Positions 45,660-52,472 of a DNA stretch of 64,000 nucleotides are shown here, piece by piece. The translations under genes were made by a program, and so were the position numbers. The notes beneath the pieces were generated by a model. It did not search any database and had not been told where the DNA came from. It was given only the letters and a program-made list of their open reading frames with translations. Within the stretch, counting starts at the first letter, position 1. Each line of letters opens with the position of its first letter. Origin of the DNA: Polaribacter porphyrae (lineage in GTDB: Bacteria; Bacteroidota; Bacteroidia; Flavobacteriales; Flavobacteriaceae); contig NZ_MSCN01000001.1 in NCBI RefSeq assembly GCF_002954685.1, positions 3,346,961 through 3,410,960 on the forward strand. Direction: 5' to 3'.

Positions 45660-46667
45660 ATGGGAAAAACTTTAGTAACTAAGGGAGATGTAAATAGATT
45701 AGGAGATATAATAAGAAAAGAGTATCCAGATGTTACAAATCAAACTAAAAAGCAAATTCAAGAGCATAGAGTATCATTTAAAGAAATTACAAACAAGACT
45801 TTTAATGATTTATCACTGCTTTGCAGGCGAGTAAATAAGAATGCTATTATTACTTACAGATTAAAAAGAATCGAAACTATAATTGGAAAACTACAAAGAC
45901 TAGATAAAAAACAGAAATTTTCTAGAATGTGGGATATTTCTGGTTGTAGATGTATAGTTGATAATGATAGAGAGGTTTATAGACTGGAAAAACTTATAAA
46001 CAAACACTTTAGTGTAAGGAAAACTAATGATTACATAAATGATCCACAACCTAGTGGATATAAATCATTACATATCTATATTGAAGATGATAAAAAAGAT
46101 AAAATAGTTGAGATCCAAATTAGAAACAGAGTTGATCATAATTGGGCAACTTTAGTCGAAATAACAGATTTACTTTTTGATTCAGAATTGAAAGAAAAAG
46201 GAAAAGATAAAAAGTTGCAAAATTTTTTATATCTATTATCAAAAAAAAAATCTTTAAAATTTGAAGATAAAGAGTATGTAGCAAGCATAGTTAAAAAGTA
46301 TAAATATTTTGAAAAGCTTAGTAATGTCTTTACAAGAAACTACCTAAAAGTTAGAAATAGGTGGTTTGAATTGGAGGCAATGTATAATCATAAATTTTTT
46401 TTAATAGAAACAAGAAAAAATGAGATTCCTAAAATCGATTCTTTTTTATTATTCAACAAAGCTGAAAGTGAATATTTTAAGAGGTATCTTCAGAATGAAG
46501 AATCAAATATAGTTTTAACCCATTTACTCAAACCTACTTATAAAAATATGAGTAGTGCATACTCTAATTATATACTGACTGTGCATAGTGTATTAGATGA
46601 TATAATTACGATCTTACAAGAGCTAATTTTAGAATCAGTAAAATCTAAAAAAACTTTTTCTTTTTAA
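45660..46667 (+). CDS. RelA/SpoT-domain nucleotide pyrophosphotransferase with C-terminal extension
   Basis: A 335-residue protein. Residues about 60-180 carry the synthetase domain: TYRLKRIETIIGKLQR, MWDISGCRCIV, NDYINDPQPSGYKSLHIYI with the substrate-stacking Tyr, and VEIQIRNRVDHNWATLVEI. All usual catalytic elements seem intact and no hydrolase HD domain is present. A unique ~150-residue C-terminal extension follows, mostly helical. The 'HxWATxVE' form belongs to stand-alone long RelA/SpoT proteins, some of whose relatives are toxins (toxSAS). It could make (p)ppGpp or modify tRNA; sequence does not decide. Confidence 0.8.
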   Translation: MGKTLVTKGDVNRLGDIIRKEYPDVTNQTKKQIQEHRVSFKEITNKTFNDLSLLCRRVNKNAIITYRLKRIETIIGKLQRLDKKQKFSRMWDISGCRCIVDNDREVYRLEKLINKHFSVRKTNDYINDPQPSGYKSLHIYIEDDKKDKIVEIQIRNRVDHNWATLVEITDLLFDSELKEKGKDKKLQNFLYLLSKKKSLKFEDKEYVASIVKKYKYFEKLSNVFTRNYLKVRNRWFELEAMYNHKFFLIETRKNEIPKIDSFLLFNKAESEYFKRYLQNEESNIVLTHLLKPTYKNMSSAYSNYILTVHSVLDDIITILQELILESVKSKKTFSF

Positions 46668-46692
46668 ATTACTATAATCTATATCTTTCAGT

Positions 46693-46710
46693 TTTATATG
46701 ATCATATAAA
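46693..46710. repeat. perfect 18-bp palindrome downstream of the RelA-domain gene
   Basis: TTTATATGA followed directly by its reverse complement, between the RelA/SpoT-domain gene and a small basic ORF. Possible operator of the small ORF or a cruciform/transcript-end structure; no T-run follows on either strand. Confidence 0.6.
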
Positions 46711-46768
46711 CAACTTAAATTCAGAAATTTTGGTTTCCAATAGTATTAAAACGACAAGTAGTCTAAAA

Positions 46769-46954
46769 ATGATTAAGTTTAAAGAATGGAAGAAGGATAT
46801 AAAGGCACAGGAAGAAAAAATTAATAAAAGTCATAGAAAACTTCTGTTAGGTATCTCAAAATATAAACATTTTTCTAAATTAAGTCTCAAAGTTTTAAAT
46901 TATTTAATAAAGAAAATCGAGAAAAGAAACATAAAGAAAATTCGTGTCTATTAA
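46769..46954 (+). CDS. possible small lysine-rich protein
   Basis: A 61-residue reading frame from ATG at 46,769. It is very basic (Lys/Arg-rich) and mostly helical in pattern, with a KLLLGISKYKHFSKLSLKVLNYLIKKIEKR core, no signal peptide and no recognised domain. It lies 101 bases after the RelA-domain gene in the same direction, with a perfect palindrome in between. In such AT-rich DNA a Lys-rich ORF can arise by chance, so this may not be a gene. If real, it could be the partner of the RelA-domain protein. Confidence 0.35.
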   Translation: MIKFKEWKKDIKAQEEKINKSHRKLLLGISKYKHFSKLSLKVLNYLIKKIEKRNIKKIRVY

Positions 46955-46955
46955 A

Positions 46956-47813
46956 CTATTTCTTACTCCTCAAACTCTCCACAACAACAGTAATCAAAAT
47001 TAAAGAACCACCAATAAATGTATTAAAATTTGGCACTTCATTCACAAAAATATAGGCGATGATAATACCAAAAATAGGTTGCACACTACTTATAATACTT
47101 GTGGTAGTTGCAGAAAAATGTTTAAGAGAATTTACCATTAATGTATGTCCTATTGCAGTTGTTAATAAAGCAACTAAAACTAAAAGCGGTATTTGGCTTT
47201 TAAAGTTTGTGAAATCGCTAAAAAATAAAACAGGAATTAAACAAATGGTAATTACAACCATTTGATAGAACATTAACATACTACCATTATATTTTTTTAC
47301 TTCTTCTTTTACCAATAAATTTCTCACAGCATAGAAAAAAGCTGATAAAATTCCGAAAAGAATTCCTTGTAATTCATTGTTTTCTAAAGAGAATTCTGGC
47401 ACTAAAATATAAACTCCAACCAATACTAAAATGGCTAAAAAAACATGAATTGTTCTTATTTTTTGCTTTGAAAAGAAAGGTTCTAAAAAAACAGTTATTA
47501 TAGGAAATGTATATAAAGACAACATTCCTAAAGCTACGTTACTTAACTTTAATGCGATAAAATAAGTAATCCAATGTGCGCCCATTAAAAAACCACTTAA
47601 AAAGAAAGAAATTTTATCTTTTCTAGATTTTATGCTTAAGTCTACTTTTTTAAACTTGCAGAAAATGTAAATAAAAATTGAAGCTAAAAAAGCACGACAT
47701 ATAATTATAGCTTCTGCTGGCATTGCTATGTACTTTCCTAAAACGCCAGATGTACTTATAAAAAGTGTTCCTAAAAGTAATACTGATAAATTTTTTGCGT
47801 GTTGATTTTGCAT
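46956..47813 (-). CDS. EamA-family (DMT superfamily) transporter
   Basis: A 285-residue inner-membrane protein with ten predicted helices and the tandem EamA repeat: first half from LLLGTLFISTSGVLGKYIAMPAEAIIICRAFLAS, second half from LQGILFGILSAFFYAVRNLLVKE, ending in the typical QPIFGIIIAYIFVNEVPNFNTFIGGSLIL. Members export amino acids, drugs or metabolites; the substrate cannot be assigned. The end is one base from the small ORF on the other strand. Confidence 0.9.
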   Translation of the reverse strand: MQNQHAKNLSVLLLGTLFISTSGVLGKYIAMPAEAIIICRAFLASIFIYIFCKFKKVDLSIKSRKDKISFFLSGFLMGAHWITYFIALKLSNVALGMLSLYTFPIITVFLEPFFSKQKIRTIHVFLAILVLVGVYILVPEFSLENNELQGILFGILSAFFYAVRNLLVKEEVKKYNGSMLMFYQMVVITICLIPVLFFSDFTNFKSQIPLLVLVALLTTAIGHTLMVNSLKHFSATTTSIISSVQPIFGIIIAYIFVNEVPNFNTFIGGSLILITVVVESLRSKK

Positions 47814-47827
47814 AGTTTGTTTTTACT

Positions 47828-47903
47828 GTCATTACGAATGAGGAACGATTGAAGCAATCTTTTATTTTAAAGTTTACAGATTGCTTAATGCCTCGCAAAG
47901 ACG
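47828..47903. repeat. imperfect palindromic intergenic element
   Basis: The left part GTCATTACGAATGAGGAACG...GAAGCAATCT is the imperfect inverse of the right part AGATTGCTTAATGCCTCGCAAAGAC. It resembles the 'gtcattgcgaggaacgaagcaatct' interspersed palindromes common in Bacteroidota genomes (recollection, not a search). It fills nearly the whole gap between mfd and the EamA gene. Confidence 0.75.
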
Positions 47904-47910
47904 TTTTAAA

Positions 47911-50900
47911 TTATATTTTCTGCAAAATACTCAAAGCTGTTTTTACAGAATCAATTTTGATAAATGTAGTTAATAAACGTAAACCATTTTTAGTTTGTTT
48001 CTCTTTCATTACACAACTTTTTCCATTTTGCTGTACATATTTTAACATTCTAGAAAAAGCTTCTGTTTGATAAAATTTGCTTTGTTGGTCAGCAACAAAA
48101 TAACCCAACATTCTTTTTTGTTTTAGAATAATTTTTTCTAAACCTAATTCTTTTGCCAACCATTTTATTCTAACAGAATCTAGTAAATCTTCTACTTGTG
48201 TTGGGAATTCTCCAAACCTGTCAATAATTTCAGTTTCAAAAATTTTGAGTTCTTCTTCTGTTTTTAAAGTTCCTAGTTTGTTGTATAAAGCCAATCTTTC
48301 TGTAATTGAATTGATATAATCATCAGGAAATAAAATTTCAAAATCAGTATCAATAGTAACTTCTTTTACAAAATCTTTTGGTTTGGAGTTATCTGTTGGA
48401 TATAAATCTTTAAACTCATTTTCTTTCAGCTCTTCAATAGCTTCTTGTAATATTTTTTGATAGGTATCAAAACCAATATCATTGATAAAACCACTTTGTT
48501 CACCACCTAATAAATCTCCAGCACCACGAATTTCTAAATCTTTCATGGCAATGTTAATTCCACTACCTAAATCAGAAAATAAAACCAATGCTTCTAATCG
48601 TTTTCTGGCATCATCAGTCATCATATGATAAGGTGGCGTTATAAAATAACAAAACGCTTTTTTGTTACTTCTTCCAACTCTTCCTCGCATTTGGTGTAAA
48701 TCACTTAAACCAAAATTATTCGCATTATTAATGAAGATTGTGTTTGCATTTGGCACATCCAATCCACTTTCTACAATAGTTGTAGAAACTAAAACATCAA
48801 AATCGCCATTCATAAAACCGAGCATTATTTGTTCTAGTTTTTTACCTTCCATTTGTCCATGACCAATTCCTATTTTTGCTGATGGAACCAATCTTTGCAA
48901 CAAACCAGCAACTTCTTTAATATTCTCAATTCTATTATGAATAAAGAAAACTTGTCCACCTCTAGAAACTTCGTAAGAAATTGCATCACGAATGGTTTCT
49001 TCAGAAAAACGAATTACATTACTCTCAATTGGATGTCTGTTTGGTGGAGGTGTTTTGATTACTGATAAATCTCTAGCAGCCATTAAACTAAACTGTAACG
49101 TTCTTGGAATTGGAGTAGCAGTTAATGTTAAAGTGTCAACATTTTCTTTTAGGGTTTTTAATTTGTCTTTTACAGCGACCCCAAATTTTTGTTCTTCATC
49201 AATTATTAAAAGCCCTAAATCTTTAAATTGTATTCGTTGGTTTGTTAATTGATGTGTACCAATAATAATGTCTACAGAACCATCATTTACACCATTAATC
49301 GCAGCAGTTTTTTGTTTTGCAGTTCTAAATCTGTTTAAATAATCAATGGTAACAGGAAAATCTTTTAAACGTTCTGTAAAAGTTTTATAATGCTGAAAAG
49401 CTAGAATAGTGGTAGGTACTAAAATTGCGACTTGTTTGCCATTATCTACAGCTTTAAAGGCGGCTCTTACAGCCACTTCTGTTTTACCAAAACCAACATC
49501 GCCACAAACCAATCTGTCCATTGGTTGTTCTTTTTCCATATCTGTTTTTACAGCTTGTGTTGCAGTAAATTGATCTGGAGTATCTTCATACATAAAACTA
49601 CCTTCAAGTTCATGTTGCATGTGCGTGTCTGGACCAAAAGCAAATCCTTTTTGTAGTTTACGTTTGGCATACAATTTAATCAAGTTAAAAGCAATATGTT
49701 TAACTCGAGCTTTGGTTTTTTGTTTAATTTTTTTCCAAGCTCCAGAGCCTAATTTGTATATTTTAGGAGCTTTCCCATCCTTTCCATTAAATTTAGAAAT
49801 CTTGTGAAGTGAGTGAATGCTTACATATAAAATATCACGTTCTCCATAAACTAATTTAATCGCTTCCTGTTTTTTACCTTGAACATCAATTTTTTGCAAA
49901 CCACCAAATTTTCCAATTCCATGATCCATATGTGTTACATAATCGCCAATTTCTAGTTTATTTAATTCTTGAAGTGTAATAGCTTGCTTTTTTGCGTAGC
50001 CATTTTTTAATCGGAATTTATGATAACGTTCAAAAATTTGATGATCTGTATAACAAACTAGTCTTTGCTCAATATCTACAAAACCTTGATACAAAGGAAA
50101 AACGATAGTTTCATAATGAACCTCTTTGTCTGCATCATCAAAAATATCGTGGAAACGTTTTGCTTGCTGATCGTTTGCGCAAAAGATATAATTGGTAAAA
50201 CCTGCTTTGTGATACTCTTCTAGGTTGTCAATTAATAAGTTAAATTGCTTATTAAATGAGGGTTGAGGATTGACATTGAATTCAATGTCATGCTGAACTT
50301 GTTTCAGCATCTCATTGTCCTGCAAGGTTTCAGAAACCTTGTGGGTATTTTCATTAGACCTACTAGGTTCTGAAAACCTAGCAGGACTTAACTGAACCAG
50401 AGTAAAATCGTGCAACTGCTTTTTTATAAAAGCACCATCACAAAATAATTCTGAAGGTTTAGAATGGTTAATTTCTTTTGATAAATCTTCAAAAGCATCT
50501 TCTGCTTTTTTATAGAATTTATCTAGATTTCCAGTAAGCAAGTTGATATTTTTTACAAAAACAACAGTTTTAGAGGAAATGTACTTTAGGAAGCTTTCTC
50601 TATTTTCTTGTAAAGTTTTATTTTCTACATTAGGCATTATAGAAACTTTTTTTAGTTTCTCTTTAGACAGTTGTGTTTCTACATCAAAAGTTCTTATGCT
50701 ATCAATTTCATCACCAAAAAATTCTATTCTGTAAGGCTCATCATTAGAAAAAGAAAAAACATCTATAATTCCTCCACGAACAGAAAAATCTCCAGGTTCT
50801 GCAACAAAATCAACACGTTTAAATTTGTATTCAAAGAGAACTTCATTTACAAAATCGAGTGATAAATCTTCACCAACTGCAACTTTTAGTGTGTTTTTTT

Positions 50901-51315
50901 CGAGTTCTTTTTTAGTAACCACTTTTTCGAATAAAGCTGTTGGATAGGTTACAATTACTGCAGGTTTCTTTCTGGAATTTATCCTATTTAAAACTTCTGA
51001 ACGCAATAAAACATTCGCATTATCCGTTTCTTCAATTTGATAAGGTCTTCTGTAAGAACCAGGATAAAATAGCACATTTTTATCTCCTAAAAGTTGTTCT
51101 AAATCATTTAAATAATAAGCAGCTTCTTCTTTATCATTAAAAATTAAAAGATACGGTTTATCTGCTTTTTTAAACGTTTCAGAAATAACAAAAGACAACG
51201 AAGAACCAACCAAATTCGATATTTGAAAATGGTTTTTATCTTGTTGAAGTTGTGTAATTATCTGCGATATTAACGCAGATTTTTGATATTGATTTACAAT
51301 GTTCTGGGTACTCAA
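47911..51315 (-). CDS. mfd: transcription-repair coupling factor Mfd
   Basis: A 1134-residue protein with the full Mfd order: UvrB-like N-terminal region, RNA-polymerase-interacting domain (KLEIGDYVTHMDHGIGKFGGLQKI), RecG-like helicase (Walker A GDVGFGKTEVA near residue 608, DEEQ near 708, then QMRGRVGRSNKKAFCYF) and the C-terminal TRCF domain. It removes RNA polymerase stalled at lesions and recruits UvrA. The start is TTG at 51,315, since no in-frame ATG lies nearby upstream; a minus-strand TACATTTG -7 box is at 51,333-51,340. About 34 residues (near 309-343) are encoded by inserted palindromic repeats. Confidence 0.95.
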   Translation of the reverse strand: MSTQNIVNQYQKSALISQIITQLQQDKNHFQISNLVGSSLSFVISETFKKADKPYLLIFNDKEEAAYYLNDLEQLLGDKNVLFYPGSYRRPYQIEETDNANVLLRSEVLNRINSRKKPAVIVTYPTALFEKVVTKKELEKNTLKVAVGEDLSLDFVNEVLFEYKFKRVDFVAEPGDFSVRGGIIDVFSFSNDEPYRIEFFGDEIDSIRTFDVETQLSKEKLKKVSIMPNVENKTLQENRESFLKYISSKTVVFVKNINLLTGNLDKFYKKAEDAFEDLSKEINHSKPSELFCDGAFIKKQLHDFTLVQLSPARFSEPSRSNENTHKVSETLQDNEMLKQVQHDIEFNVNPQPSFNKQFNLLIDNLEEYHKAGFTNYIFCANDQQAKRFHDIFDDADKEVHYETIVFPLYQGFVDIEQRLVCYTDHQIFERYHKFRLKNGYAKKQAITLQELNKLEIGDYVTHMDHGIGKFGGLQKIDVQGKKQEAIKLVYGERDILYVSIHSLHKISKFNGKDGKAPKIYKLGSGAWKKIKQKTKARVKHIAFNLIKLYAKRKLQKGFAFGPDTHMQHELEGSFMYEDTPDQFTATQAVKTDMEKEQPMDRLVCGDVGFGKTEVAVRAAFKAVDNGKQVAILVPTTILAFQHYKTFTERLKDFPVTIDYLNRFRTAKQKTAAINGVNDGSVDIIIGTHQLTNQRIQFKDLGLLIIDEEQKFGVAVKDKLKTLKENVDTLTLTATPIPRTLQFSLMAARDLSVIKTPPPNRHPIESNVIRFSEETIRDAISYEVSRGGQVFFIHNRIENIKEVAGLLQRLVPSAKIGIGHGQMEGKKLEQIMLGFMNGDFDVLVSTTIVESGLDVPNANTIFINNANNFGLSDLHQMRGRVGRSNKKAFCYFITPPYHMMTDDARKRLEALVLFSDLGSGINIAMKDLEIRGAGDLLGGEQSGFINDIGFDTYQKILQEAIEELKENEFKDLYPTDNSKPKDFVKEVTIDTDFEILFPDDYINSITERLALYNKLGTLKTEEELKIFETEIIDRFGEFPTQVEDLLDSVRIKWLAKELGLEKIILKQKRMLGYFVADQQSKFYQTEAFSRMLKYVQQNGKSCVMKEKQTKNGLRLLTTFIKIDSVKTALSILQKI
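50286..50390. repeat. cluster of three palindromic repeats inserted in frame in mfd
   Basis: ATGCTGAA/TTCAGCAT with a CTTGT loop (50,290-50,310); CAAGGTTT/AAACCTTG with a CAG loop (50,323-50,341); and CTAGGTT/AACCTAG with a CTGAA loop (50,363-50,381, extended by CCT/AGG with one mismatch). Next to it, 50,271-50,290 is a perfect 20-bp palindrome that codes for part of the normal protein. The insert keeps the mfd frame. Confidence 0.85.
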
Positions 51316-51332
51316 CGTAAAAATAATTTGTG

Positions 51333-51340
51333 CAAATGTA
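51333..51340 (-). promoter_or_regulatory. -7 box of the mfd promoter
   Basis: Minus-strand TACATTTG, exact TAnnTTTG, 17 bases before the TTG start codon. It gives a leader of only about 12 bases. Confidence 0.5.
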
Positions 51341-51393
51341 CTATCTTAAATAATAAAAAAGTAGTAAGAGTTTTCTTTTCTATTTTAATACAA

Positions 51394-51401
51394 TATATTT
51401 G
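51394..51401 (+). promoter_or_regulatory. -7 box upstream of the outer-membrane protein gene
   Basis: TATATTTG, exact TAnnTTTG, 48 bases before the ATG at 51,450. Confidence 0.55.
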
Positions 51402-51449
51402 TATTAATATGAGTTATTATATTTAGAAAGTTCCCCCAAAAAAACAAAT

Positions 51450-51998
51450 ATGAAAGTAAAGTTTTTAGTTTTTAGTTTATTTTTTGTAATATTTTCTAAC
51501 TCAATGAGTGCACAAAACCCAGATAGTAAATGGACTTTAGGAGCACATATTGGTTCTGTAATTTATTCAGATTTAGATGGGAAAAATTTAGGTGGTGCTT
51601 ATATTGATCAAATACCAAGATTTACACTTTCGAGGTATATGTTTAGTAATATTACTTTTGAAGGAGCAATTGGAACAACCTTGTTAGATAATCAAAAATA
51701 TACCACTTTTGATGGGATTGCTAAATACGACTTTGGTAAATCTTTTGATAATGTTGTACCCTATATTTTAATCGGTGGTAGTTTTATAAAAGGTACAAAA
51801 TTAACAACAACACTAAATTTAGGGGCTGGTAATACATTTTGGATTTTTCCAAATTATGGTTTAAATATACAAGTGATGTATAAATATTCTGATCCAAGAT
51901 ATACTAGTCAGTTTTCTCATTTATACCCAACAATTGGAATAGTGTATAGCTTTAAATCAAGAAATATGAATAGAAGATTATGGCACATGAATCATTAA
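51450..51998 (+). CDS. small outer-membrane beta-barrel protein
   Basis: A 182-residue protein with a signal peptide (about 1-21, ending SMSA-Q). The mature part has alternating hydrophobic/polar strands and aromatic strand ends (KWTLGAHIGSVIYSD, FTLSRYMFSNITFEGAIGTTLL, NVVPYILIGGSFIKGTKL, YPTIGIVYSFKSR), the pattern of an eight-stranded OmpA/OmpW-like barrel. The sequence after the last strand is a short basic tail. It resembles the barrel part of the OmpA protein at 61,097, but without the periplasmic domain. Stop codons interlock with the convergent thioredoxin gene (TTAA). Confidence 0.75.
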   Translation: MKVKFLVFSLFFVIFSNSMSAQNPDSKWTLGAHIGSVIYSDLDGKNLGGAYIDQIPRFTLSRYMFSNITFEGAIGTTLLDNQKYTTFDGIAKYDFGKSFDNVVPYILIGGSFIKGTKLTTTLNLGAGNTFWIFPNYGLNIQVMYKYSDPRYTSQFSHLYPTIGIVYSFKSRNMNRRLWHMNH

Positions 51999-52471
51999 TT
52001 TTCTAAAATATAAATCAAATCTTTAGAAGATAAGTACTCAAAATATCTTCCTATAATTTTAAAATTTTTATCCAAAACTAAATTCGCTGGTAACGAAAAA
52101 GGTATATCTTTTCTTGATGCCAATAGTAGAGGAATTTGGTGTATAGGTTTTCTACTTTTTCCCAATTGTTGATTTATATATTTTCTTTTTTCAAAAGTTA
52201 TGGTATCTTTAGTTTGAGCATTCATTTTAATAGCATAATAATCTTTATTTAAAATGCTGATTACTTCATCATTTTTAAAAGTTACTTTATCCATTTTTTT
52301 ACAATAACTGCACCAATCAGCATAAAAAGAAATAAATACTTTTTTGGGTTTTACTTTTAACGAATCTTCTAATTGTTCAAAAGTTATCCAATTGATACTA
52401 TTATTTTGGGCAATTACTTTTGATGAGAATAGCATCAACATAAAAAAGAGAATGATAAAACTATTTTTCAT
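51995..52471 (-). CDS. periplasmic thioredoxin-fold protein
   Basis: A 158-residue protein with a signal peptide (about 1-21, ending VIA-Q) and a thioredoxin domain with active-site CSYC (Cys54/Cys57) in FYADWCSYCKKMD, followed by the cis-Pro region IPFSLPANLVL. It resembles the DsbD-gamma/thioredoxin_7 group. ATG at 52,471 is preferred; it lies one base after the receptor stop, and an upstream in-frame start would overlap that gene. Likely read with the TonB receptor; a role in oxidative or metal-linked protein maturation in the periplasm is inferred. Confidence 0.88.
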   Translation of the reverse strand: MKNSFIILFFMLMLFSSKVIAQNNSINWITFEQLEDSLKVKPKKVFISFYADWCSYCKKMDKVTFKNDEVISILNKDYYAIKMNAQTKDTITFEKRKYINQQLGKSRKPIHQIPLLLASRKDIPFSLPANLVLDKNFKIIGRYFEYLSSKDLIYILEN

Positions 52472-52472
52472 T

